Assembly (NCBI RefSeq): GCF_004115975.1
Contig: NZ_SDDZ01000001.1
Coordinates: forward strand, 868,001-932,000
Origin: Gelidibacter gilvus
GTDB lineage: Bacteria > Bacteroidota > Bacteroidia > Flavobacteriales > Flavobacteriaceae
Direction: 5' to 3'
Length of the DNA: 64,000 bases
Shown here: in pieces, positions 1-7,943 of the stretch
Position numbering within the stretch: position 1 is the stretch's first letter
Layout of the letters: each line of letters opens with the position of its first letter
Translations under genes and position numbers: made by a program
Notes under the pieces: model-generated
Database searches by the model: none
What the model was told of the DNA's origin: nothing
Seen by the model: only the letters and a program-made list of their open reading frames with translations

Positions 1-3000
1 ACCAACCCGAATCAGGAAAAATATGTCTATGATATTCTTTACAAAGGTACAAAAACAGCTGCGCTAGAGGAATCAGAAAAAAATAAATTCCAATTAAAAG
101 GGCGCTACAAGTCGTCAGGAGGTGAAGGAATTGCCATTGGCGCATTTAACGTGCCAAGAGGTTCTGTAAAAGTTACCGCTGGTGGACGTGTACTGGTAGA
201 AGGCGTGGACTATACCGTAAACTATCAATTGGGCCGTGTTGAAATTTTGGATCAGGCATTAAAGGCCTCCAATACACCCATCAATGTATCGGTTGAAAAT
301 AATGCGGTTTTTGGTCAACAGACCAAGCGTTTTACAGGATTGAATGTTGAACACCAATTCAGTGAAAATTTCGTGTTGGGTGGAACCTTCTTAAATCTTA
401 ACGAGCGTCCAATTACCCAAAAAGCCAATTATAATAGTGAATCCATTAATAATACCATTTTTGGATTTAATGGGAATTATTCTACAGAAGTGCCATTCTT
501 AACCCGATTGGTAAACAAATTACCAAATATTGATACCGATGTTCCTTCCAACCTTTCTGTAAGAGGGGAATTTGCTTACCTTCTTCCGGGAGCACCAAAA
601 GGCGCGAATTTTCAGGGTGAGGCCACGGCTTATGTTGATGATTTTGAAGGTTCTCAAGGAAGTATTGATTTGTTATCACCTCATTCTTGGTTTTTATCGA
701 GTCGGCCTAAAGGTTTGGGATTAACACCTAATGAGGATGACATTGGAACGCAAAACGGTTTCAATAGAGCGCACTTGAACTGGTACACCGTTGACCCTAT
801 TTTTTACAGTAATCAACGACCAAGCGGGATTACAGACAATGATGTGTCCAACTTGTACACCAGACGCGTGTTTATTGATGAAATCTTCCCAGAAAGAGAT
901 TTGGTGCAAGGACAGAATACTTACATTCCAACCTTAGATTTGGCCTATTACCCAACCGAAAGAGGACCCTATAATTTTCAGTCTCAAAATATTGATTACC
1001 CAAATACCTTAACGTCACCACAAAATAGCTGGGCGGGAATTACGCGTGCTATTACCAGCACCGATTTTGAACAGGCGAACGTTGAGTATATTGAGTTTTG
1101 GGTTCAAGATCCATTCTTGGACAACACGTCCAATCCTGGAGGAAAATTACTCCTAAATCTTGGTAATATATCAGAAGACATTATTAAGGACGGTAAAAAA
1201 CAATATGAAAACGGCCTGCCAGAAAATGGAGATATTAGCGGTTTGCAAGTCACTGATTTTGGAACCGTTGTCCCGCGTAACCAGTCATTAATTTATGCGT
1301 TTTCAAGTACGGGTCAAAATCGTGCCAATCAGGATGTAGGCTATGATGGGTTTGATGATGCTGAAGAAATCGCAAGATTCGGCTCACAATTTGGTCCTGA
1401 TCCTTCAAATGACAATTACACTTATTTCCTTCAAGCAGATGGCGATATCTTTGATCGCTATAAAAAATATAATGGCTCAGAAGGAAATTCACCAGACACA
1501 TTTTCAGATACCAACCGAGGTTCCACGACGCACCCTGATGTAGAAGATATTAACAGAGATAACACAATGAACACGATTGATAGTTATTATGAATATGAAA
1601 TTGACATCACGCGGGCAAGTTTGGACAATCCCAACAACGTCTTGATCAACGATGTAAAGACCAGAAACATCACCTTGCCTAACGGTGATAATCGCAATGT
1701 AAGATGGTACCAATTTAGAATTCCAATTGATGCCTCAACAAGAGCCATTGGTGGGATTTCTGATATCAGATCTGTACGTTTTGCAAGAATGTATCTTAAA
1801 GGATTTTCTGAAACGACCATTATGCGTTTTGCAACTTTGGATTTAGTAAGAAGTGATTGGAGACGCTATTCTCTAGATTTGGATAACAATCCGAACAATA
1901 ACAGTGCGGACGCTTCATTTAGTGTTGGTGTCGTAGGTTTACAAGAAAACGAAGGTAATTACGTTCTGCCTCCAGGAGTGGAGTTGGAGCAACGTAACAA
2001 TAACAACAATATTATCAGGGAAAACGAACAATCGTTGGTGGTTGAAGTGTGTGAACTGGAAGCTGATGATTCTCGAGGGGTTTATAAAAACATCAGCATT
2101 GACATGCGTCAGTATAAAAAACTGAAAATGTTCATGCATGCCGAAGCTTTGGAAGGAAGAACGTTAAATCCCGGTGAAATGATTGGGTTTATCAGAATGG
2201 GTAATGACTTCACCCAAAACTTCTATGAGATACAAGTGCCTTTAAACGTTGTTGCCGGAACTGCGCGAGATCAGGTATGGCCTTCTGAAAATGAAATAGA
2301 CATCACCTTGGAGATTTTACAGACCATCAAAGCCTTGGGCATTAGTGACGGTTCTTTGTCCAATCAAGACCCAACAGTTTATAACGTCACCCCATCGGGC
2401 CCTGAACTTGTGTCCTCAGGAGATAACTTTGAGGTTGGTGAAACCCGTGTTTCCATAAAAGGAAATCCTAATTTTGGAGATATTAGGGTGCTTATGGTTG
2501 GGGTCAAAAACAACACTACGGCTACCAATGTATGTGGGAAAGTATGGTTTAATGAGCTCCGTCTTTCAGATTTGGATAATGAAGGGGGTTGGGCCGCCAT
2601 ATTAAGTATGGACTCAAATATTGCCGATTTTGCAAATATCAGTGCAACAGGGAGACAAAGTACAGTGGGTTTTGGAAGTCTAGAGCAACGGCCAAATGAG
2701 CGCAGTAGAGAAGATGTGAAACAATATGATGTGGTCACCAATATGAATCTTGGTCAATTATTGCCTAAGAAGTGGGGCATACAGCTTCCGTTCAACTACG
2801 CTCAAAGTGAAGAAATGGTGACACCTAAATATGATCAGTTTTATAATGATTTAACGTTGGATTCACGACTTGAAGCCGCAAGTTCATCTGAAGAAAAAGA
2901 TCAGATCTTAGAGCAGTCGGAAGATTTTACAAAACGCAGGAGCATCAATTTTATTGGTGTCAGAAAACAACGTACTGGTGATGAAAAACCACGTTTCTAT

Positions 3001-5244
3001 GATGTGGAGAATTTGACTTTTAATTATTCTTATAATAAAGTACACCATCGCGATTTTGAAATTGAAAATGCCTTAGATCAAAATGTCAGAACCGGCGTTA
3101 ACTATGCTTATAATTTCAATCCGATAACTATTGAGCCGTTCGCTAAAAATGATTCCATCTTTAAAAACAGGTACGCTAAAATCTTGAAAGATTTTAACTT
3201 CAATCTATTGCCAAATAGTTTTACGGTCAATTCCGATATTTTGCGTCAGTTCAACAAGCAGAAGTTTAGAGAGGTAGAACTGGGCGGGAGTAATATTGGC
3301 TTGGAAGAATTGTTCCGAAGAAACTACCGATTCGATTTTCAGTACGCCATCAATTATAAGCTAACAAAATCATTGAGTTTTAATTTTACGGCAAATAACA
3401 CCAACATCGTCAGAAACTATTTTGTTGATGATATCATTAACGGCAAACAAGATCCTTCGCTTGATATATGGGATGGTTTCTTTGATTTAGGTGATCCAAA
3501 TATTCAAAATCAACAACTCCAACTCAATTATGAGATTCCATTATACAAGATTCCTACCTTTAGTTTCTTAAAAGCGACGTATTCCTATACGGGCGATTTC
3601 CAATGGCAAAAAGGATCGGATTTGAACAATAATTTGCCTTTGTTTGATGAAACTACGGGAACAACAAATAATTATAATCTCGGGAATTCCATACAGAACG
3701 CTAATACACATAATATCAATTCCACCTTAAATATGGAAACGCTTTATAAATATGTGGGATTGGTCAGAAAGGATGTTAGGAAAACCACAGCTCGAGGAGC
3801 TACGCCAGCAGGTATAGAAAGAAAAGGCGACTCGGCCACTAGGGAAAAGGTTGTAGATGAAACAAGCGTAGGTACAAAGGTGTTCAATACTTTTGTTGAT
3901 ATTGCCACCATGGTAAAGCGCTTGCAAATCAACTATAGTGAAAACAACGGGACCTTTTTACCAGGGTATTTAAGAACCCCAGGGTTCATCGGAACACTTA
4001 AGCCAACTTTTGGTTACACTTTTGGAAGTCAGAGCGATATTAGAGATATGGTGGCGAGAAATGGATGGTTGACCGTTTATCCCGATTTCAATCAGCAATA
4101 TACTGAGGTTACTAACCGTAGTTTGGATGTCTCCGCGAATATCGAAGTCATAAAAGATTTAAAAATTGATTTGATCGGTAGCAGAATGTATTCTGAAAAC
4201 ACCAATGAGAACTTTAATGCCTCAGATACCAATGGAGATGGATTGAGTGATGTTTACAATTCATTGATTACAAATTCCTTTGGTAATTTCAATATTTCCA
4301 CATCACTTATAAAAACAGCATTTAGTCCAAGTGACGAGACACAGTCTGCAGCTTTTGATGACTTTAGAGCGAATCGATTGGTAGTTGCGAGACGTTTGGC
4401 GCGCAATTTTTACGGCAATGATACGTATCCTGTAGATGCCCAAGGTTATCCAGTTGGGTTTGGAAAAAATAATCAAGCGGTGTTGTTGCCGTCATTTTTG
4501 TCGGCTTATCAAGGTTCCAATCCGGATAATGTAAGTTTGAGTGCCTTTAGGGATATTCCAATTCCTAACTGGACCTTAAAATATACCGGTTTGATGCGTT
4601 TAAAGTGGTTTAAGGACAAGTTCAAACGTTTTTCAGTAACACATGGGTACCGCTCAGGTTACACCATCAATCAATTCCGTAGCAATCTGGATTATGATGA
4701 AAACAATCCAGATGCACTTGATCAAGGAGGAAATTTTAAGAACGAGACCTTATTCAGCAACATCAACTTAGAAGAACAGTTTAGTCCGTTGATGAAATTG
4801 GATTTTGAGATGAAAAGTTCTGTAAAGATTATGGCAGAACTTAAAAAAGATAGAATCCTTTCTTTAAGTTTCGATAATAATTTATTGACAGAAATAAAAG
4901 GGAACGAATATATATTAGGATTGGGCTATCGCATTAAGAACGTAAGGATCCGATCAAAAATGGCCGGTCCTACCCAAATTATCACTGCTGATTTGAACAT
5001 GATGGCCGATATTTCAGTGCGGGACAACAAAACCATTATTAGATACCTTGACTTAGAAGATAATCAAGTGACTTCGGGGCAAACAATTTGGGGCGTGAAA
5101 TACAAAGCGGATTATGCCTTCAGTAAAAACCTCACTGGGATCTTCTATTTTGATTATACATTTTCTGAATATGCCATATCAACGGCATTCCCACAAACGA
5201 CTATCAGATCGGGGATTACCTTGCGATATAATTTCGGCAATTAA
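1..5244 (+). CDS. sprA: SprA, type IX secretion / gliding motility outer-membrane protein (5' end outside window)
   Basis: The reading frame is already open at base 1, so this is the C-terminal ~1747 residues of a protein that normally has about 2300-2400. Family knowledge: SprA is the giant outer-membrane beta-barrel translocon of the type IX secretion system and is needed for gliding. In the sequence I see long stretches of alternating polar and aromatic residues typical of beta-strands, many Asn/Asp-rich loops, a calcium-loop-like DTNGDGLSD near 4219-4250, and a terminal strand ending in RYNFGN. GTG codons such as the one at 151 are internal, not starts. The following genes (gcvH, TonB-type genes, remB-like) match the neighbourhood I associate with sprA in Flavobacterium. 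Identity is very likely; the N-terminus cannot be judged. Confidence 0.93.
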   Translation, partial: TNPNQEKYVYDILYKGTKTAALEESEKNKFQLKGRYKSSGGEGIAIGAFNVPRGSVKVTAGGRVLVEGVDYTVNYQLGRVEILDQALKASNTPINVSVENNAVFGQQTKRFTGLNVEHQFSENFVLGGTFLNLNERPITQKANYNSESINNTIFGFNGNYSTEVPFLTRLVNKLPNIDTDVPSNLSVRGEFAYLLPGAPKGANFQGEATAYVDDFEGSQGSIDLLSPHSWFLSSRPKGLGLTPNEDDIGTQNGFNRAHLNWYTVDPIFYSNQRPSGITDNDVSNLYTRRVFIDEIFPERDLVQGQNTYIPTLDLAYYPTERGPYNFQSQNIDYPNTLTSPQNSWAGITRAITSTDFEQANVEYIEFWVQDPFLDNTSNPGGKLLLNLGNISEDIIKDGKKQYENGLPENGDISGLQVTDFGTVVPRNQSLIYAFSSTGQNRANQDVGYDGFDDAEEIARFGSQFGPDPSNDNYTYFLQADGDIFDRYKKYNGSEGNSPDTFSDTNRGSTTHPDVEDINRDNTMNTIDSYYEYEIDITRASLDNPNNVLINDVKTRNITLPNGDNRNVRWYQFRIPIDASTRAIGGISDIRSVRFARMYLKGFSETTIMRFATLDLVRSDWRRYSLDLDNNPNNNSADASFSVGVVGLQENEGNYVLPPGVELEQRNNNNNIIRENEQSLVVEVCELEADDSRGVYKNISIDMRQYKKLKMFMHAEALEGRTLNPGEMIGFIRMGNDFTQNFYEIQVPLNVVAGTARDQVWPSENEIDITLEILQTIKALGISDGSLSNQDPTVYNVTPSGPELVSSGDNFEVGETRVSIKGNPNFGDIRVLMVGVKNNTTATNVCGKVWFNELRLSDLDNEGGWAAILSMDSNIADFANISATGRQSTVGFGSLEQRPNERSREDVKQYDVVTNMNLGQLLPKKWGIQLPFNYAQSEEMVTPKYDQFYNDLTLDSRLEAASSSEEKDQILEQSEDFTKRRSINFIGVRKQRTGDEKPRFYDVENLTFNYSYNKVHHRDFEIENALDQNVRTGVNYAYNFNPITIEPFAKNDSIFKNRYAKILKDFNFNLLPNSFTVNSDILRQFNKQKFREVELGGSNIGLEELFRRNYRFDFQYAINYKLTKSLSFNFTANNTNIVRNYFVDDIINGKQDPSLDIWDGFFDLGDPNIQNQQLQLNYEIPLYKIPTFSFLKATYSYTGDFQWQKGSDLNNNLPLFDETTGTTNNYNLGNSIQNANTHNINSTLNMETLYKYVGLVRKDVRKTTARGATPAGIERKGDSATREKVVDETSVGTKVFNTFVDIATMVKRLQINYSENNGTFLPGYLRTPGFIGTLKPTFGYTFGSQSDIRDMVARNGWLTVYPDFNQQYTEVTNRSLDVSANIEVIKDLKIDLIGSRMYSENTNENFNASDTNGDGLSDVYNSLITNSFGNFNISTSLIKTAFSPSDETQSAAFDDFRANRLVVARRLARNFYGNDTYPVDAQGYPVGFGKNNQAVLLPSFLSAYQGSNPDNVSLSAFRDIPIPNWTLKYTGLMRLKWFKDKFKRFSVTHGYRSGYTINQFRSNLDYDENNPDALDQGGNFKNETLFSNINLEEQFSPLMKLDFEMKSSVKIMAELKKDRILSLSFDNNLLTEIKGNEYILGLGYRIKNVRIRSKMAGPTQIITADLNMMADISVRDNKTIIRYLDLEDNQVTSGQTIWGVKYKADYAFSKNLTGIFYFDYTFSEYAISTAFPQTTIRSGITLRYNFGN

Positions 5245-5246
5245 TT

Positions 5247-5277
5247 TTGATTAAAGGATTTTAAAAAAGTACATTTG
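5247..5277 (+). promoter_or_regulatory. Bacteroidetes-type promoter for gcvH
   Basis: TTG at 5247-5249, a 20-base spacer and TACATTTG at 5270-5277 fit the Bacteroidetes consensus TTG / TAnnTTTG. It lies just after the sprA stop and about 25 bases before the gcvH ATG. Confidence 0.65.
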
Positions 5278-5301
5278 CTTCACTATAAAATTTATTATAC
5301 A

Positions 5302-5682
5302 ATGAATATACCAGCACAATTAAAGTACACAAAAGACCATGAATGGATTAGCATTGATGGTGATGTTGCAACTGTAGGAATTACAGATTTCGCTCAGGGC
5401 GAATTAGGTGATATTGTCTATGTTGAAGTTGAAACTGTAGATGAAACTTTAGAAATGGATGAGATTTTTGGCACTGTTGAAGCAGTGAAAACAGTTTCTG
5501 ATTTATTTTTGCCACTTTCAGGAGAGATTATTGAGTTCAATTCTGTTCTTGAGGATGAGCCAGAGAAAGTAAATTCAGATCCTTATGGTGAAGGTTGGAT
5601 GATAAAAATTAAGATTTCTGATCCGTCCCAAGTTGCTAATTTGCTTTCAGCTGATGCCTACAAAGAGGTGATAAGTGCCTAA
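5302..5682 (+). CDS. gcvH: Glycine cleavage system H protein
   Basis: GcvH carries the lipoyl arm that shuttles the aminomethyl group between the P, T and L proteins of the glycine cleavage complex in the cytoplasm. The 126-residue product has the expected length. The lipoylation motif is TVEAVKTVSD with Lys63 as the modified residue, and the N-terminal KYTKDHEW is diagnostic. I chose the ATG at 5302 because an upstream in-frame TTG at 5275 lies inside the predicted promoter element. The gene overlaps the following VanZ-like gene by eight bases, so the two are probably co-transcribed. P and T proteins are not in the window. Confidence 0.96.
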   Translation: MNIPAQLKYTKDHEWISIDGDVATVGITDFAQGELGDIVYVEVETVDETLEMDEIFGTVEAVKTVSDLFLPLSGEIIEFNSVLEDEPEKVNSDPYGEGWMIKIKISDPSQVANLLSADAYKEVISA

Positions 5683-6037
5683 ACAGTGGGCCTTGACCTT
5701 ATTGGTGGTTTACGCCATAGTGCTTTTGGTGTTAAGCTTGGTAAGTATTGGTGGTTTTGAACCCCTTGGTTCATCTTTTGACGATAAGATTAATCATTTT
5801 GGAGCTTACTTCTTTTTGACCCTGTTCATTTTTAATTATTTCAAGACATTAAACCTAAAAAGAGGTCTTTTATACGCCTTAATTATTGCCTCAACCTATG
5901 GGGTTATAATGGAAGTCCTTCAAAAATACTTGACCAATGAAAGAATGTTTGATGTCTATGATATGATTGCCAATGCTTTTGGTGCAATTATTGCAGTACT
6001 CTTTGTAATTTTCTATAGAAAGTTAAAGTTAAAATAA
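5675..6037 (+). CDS. VanZ-like family membrane protein
   Basis: A 120-residue protein with four predicted hydrophobic segments: an N-terminal helix, a segment after DDKINHFGAYFFLTLF, one around YALIIASTYGVIMEVLQ, and a C-terminal IANAFGAIIAVLFVIFY. The DKxxHFxAY..., YGxxxExLQ and DxxANxxGA patterns are hallmarks of the VanZ-like family (named from a teicoplanin-resistance accessory protein); the biochemical role of such small housekeeping copies is not known. The start is GTG at 5675, inside the end of gcvH, which suggests translational coupling. Linkage to gcvH and sprA is common in flavobacteria and does not itself reveal a function. Confidence 0.85.
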   Translation: MPKQWALTLLVVYAIVLLVLSLVSIGGFEPLGSSFDDKINHFGAYFFLTLFIFNYFKTLNLKRGLLYALIIASTYGVIMEVLQKYLTNERMFDVYDMIANAFGAIIAVLFVIFYRKLKLK

Positions 6038-6101
6038 ATTAATCCCTTGCTTTTTTAACAAATTATTGGTTATTTTAGCATTCCTTAAACACTCTAAGCA
6101 T

Positions 6102-6830
6102 ATGGAACCGAAAAAAAATGTAAAAGCAGACGTTGGTAGAAATAGTTCTATCTATTTTTCCGTTGGTCTGGCTTTAATGTTATTGTTGACCAATCTGGCC
6201 ATCAATTACAAAACTTACGACAAGTCGGATATTGATATCGGTATGATTAATATGGACGATGAATTGGAAGAAGAAATTCCAATTACTGAACAATTACAAC
6301 AACCGCCACCACCGCCACCACCGCCACCAGTAGCTCCAGAAGAGATTGAGATTGTGGAGGATGAGAAAGAGGTTGAGGAAACGGTCATTGAATCTTCAGA
6401 AACAAATCAGGAAGAGGAAATCGCTAAAGTAGAAGATGTTGTTGTAGTAGAGGCTCCTGAAGAGGATATTGAGGTACCATTTGCCGTCATTGAAAACGTA
6501 CCTGTGTTTCCAGGTTGTGAAAAAGAGGCTGGTAACAATGCTAAGAAACAATGTATGTCTGATAAGATTGCCCAGTTTGTGAATAAAAAATTCAATGTGG
6601 ATTTGGCTTCTGAACTAGGTCTTTCGGGAAGGCAACGTATTAATGTGATCTTTAAGATTGATAAATCTGGTAATATTACCAACATTCAAGCAAGAGCACC
6701 GCATCCTGGTTTAGAGAAAGAAGCACAACGCGTTATCGCTTTGCTTCCTAAAATGTTACCTGGAAAGCAACGTGGTAAAGCGGTAACTGTACCGTATTCT
6801 CTACCTATTCTTTTCCAAGTACAAGATTAG
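6102..6830 (+). CDS. Energy transducer TonB
   Basis: A 242-residue TonB-type protein. It has one N-terminal membrane helix (about residues 18-36), an acidic linker with a run of nine prolines, and a C-terminal TonB-C domain from PVFPGCE to the end. TonB couples the ExbBD proton-motive complex to outer-membrane receptors. The Cys pair in GCE...KKQCMSDK is shared with the next two genes. I use the ATG at 6102 because the upstream extension to 6066 lies in promoter-like sequence (TTG at 6047, TATTTTAG near 6071). Two hairpins with T-runs follow at 6853 and 6945, so this is probably a single-gene transcript. Confidence 0.88.
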   Translation: MEPKKNVKADVGRNSSIYFSVGLALMLLLTNLAINYKTYDKSDIDIGMINMDDELEEEIPITEQLQQPPPPPPPPPVAPEEIEIVEDEKEVEETVIESSETNQEEEIAKVEDVVVVEAPEEDIEVPFAVIENVPVFPGCEKEAGNNAKKQCMSDKIAQFVNKKFNVDLASELGLSGRQRINVIFKIDKSGNITNIQARAPHPGLEKEAQRVIALLPKMLPGKQRGKAVTVPYSLPILFQVQD

Positions 6831-6852
6831 AACATAAATGTTTAAAATATAG

Positions 6853-6884
6853 AACCCTGATGCGAAAGCTTCAGGGTTTCTTTT
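6853..6884 (+). terminator. Intrinsic terminator after tonB
   Basis: Perfect 8-bp stem AACCCTGA (6853-6860) / TCAGGGTT (6871-6878), then a T-rich tail. Confidence 0.8.
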
Positions 6885-6944
6885 TTGCATTGGTTTATAA
6901 TGTTCAGAATGTTATGTTAAGAAGTCTCTGAGAGAGAATTAAAA

Positions 6945-6978
6945 AATCCCGTCTAAATAAATAGGCGGGATTTTTTTT
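6945..6978 (+). terminator. Second hairpin with T-run
   Basis: AATCCCGTCT (6945-6954) pairs with AGGCGGGATT (6963-6972) with one G-T pair, flanked by A- and T-runs, so it could work on either strand. It may be a back-up terminator before the second TonB-like gene. Confidence 0.7.
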
Positions 6979-7031
6979 GGAACGCTTGTTGTGATTTTAG
7001 CATATTATTAACATTTTAAAACACACATATT

Positions 7032-7829
7032 ATGAAGAATTTAAAAAACTCAAGTGAAGCTGCTGGTCAGAGCAACGAGCGCAATGTGAAACCACACAAA
7101 CATGATGCAAATTTACGAAAGAACTCTTCGCTTTACTTTCAAGTGGGCTTGATTCTCTGTTTACTCTTTACCTATGGTCTTTTTGAAATGAATTTTGAAG
7201 CAAAGACTTATAATTCAGCAAGATTGGAATACCAGGATAAAGATGTTGAGGTGATGCCAACCAACTTTGTTTTGGAAAAGGAAGTGTTTGAAATGAAAAA
7301 GGATGTCACTGTAAATGTTCTTACCAAAGACCCGAATATTGAAGACAATGATTTTGTTGATGCTTTGCCAACTGAGCTTCTGACGGAAAGCCCAACTTTA
7401 TCCATTGATCTCGCTAAGATTGATGATATTATTGTCCATAAGGCGGAAGACGATGATGACTTGGATTTAAAGATTTTCAGCACCCTTGGTGTTGAAAAAG
7501 CACCTGTTTATCCAGGTTGTGAATCTGAAAAAAACAATGAAGGCCGCTTAAAATGTATGTCCGATAAACTATCAAGACTTATCCAAAAGAAATTTGATAA
7601 AGATATGGTTTCAGACCTTGGGCTATCAGGAATTCAAAAAATAGATGTCGTTTTTAAAATTAACAAATATGGAAATGTAACAGAAATTCAAACCCGTGCC
7701 CCACGTCCTGAATTGGAGAAGGAGGCCAAAAGAGTGGTGGAGCAAATCCCAGTAATGATTCCTGGAAAACAAAGAGAGCACCCTGTGACTGTTCAGTATG
7801 TGCTACCTATCATTTTTAAAGTAGAATAA
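7032..7829 (+). CDS. TonB C-terminal-domain protein without a proline linker
   Basis: A 265-residue protein with one membrane helix at about residues 36-54 and a C-terminal TonB-C domain (PVYPGCE, KCMSDK, GLSGIQKIDVVFKI) closely similar to that of the preceding gene. The linker is acidic but lacks the proline-rich rod that lets classical TonB span the periplasm, so whether it reaches outer-membrane receptors is uncertain. It is almost certainly a tandem duplicate of the upstream tonB, followed by divergence of the linker. It has its own terminator at 7854, and the preceding gene is also terminated, so it is probably transcribed separately. Confidence 0.85.
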   Translation: MKNLKNSSEAAGQSNERNVKPHKHDANLRKNSSLYFQVGLILCLLFTYGLFEMNFEAKTYNSARLEYQDKDVEVMPTNFVLEKEVFEMKKDVTVNVLTKDPNIEDNDFVDALPTELLTESPTLSIDLAKIDDIIVHKAEDDDDLDLKIFSTLGVEKAPVYPGCESEKNNEGRLKCMSDKLSRLIQKKFDKDMVSDLGLSGIQKIDVVFKINKYGNVTEIQTRAPRPELEKEAKRVVEQIPVMIPGKQREHPVTVQYVLPIIFKVE

Positions 7830-7853
7830 TCATATATCGCATTATACGACTTG

Positions 7854-7884
7854 AACCGCTGTTAAATTTGATAGCGGTTTTTTT
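7854..7884 (+). terminator. Intrinsic terminator
   Basis: AACCGCT (7854-7860) / AGCGGTT (7873-7879) stem followed by seven or more T. Confidence 0.8.
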
Positions 7885-7943
7885 ATGGCCTCATTTTGAA
7901 AAAAACAGTATCTTTCGTCCGGAATTAAAGCTTGTATTCATCT

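Noticed and set aside
2379-2741. Minus-strand ORF of 120 codons within sprA
   Set aside because: Antisense to a strongly supported coding region, without domain or start signals.
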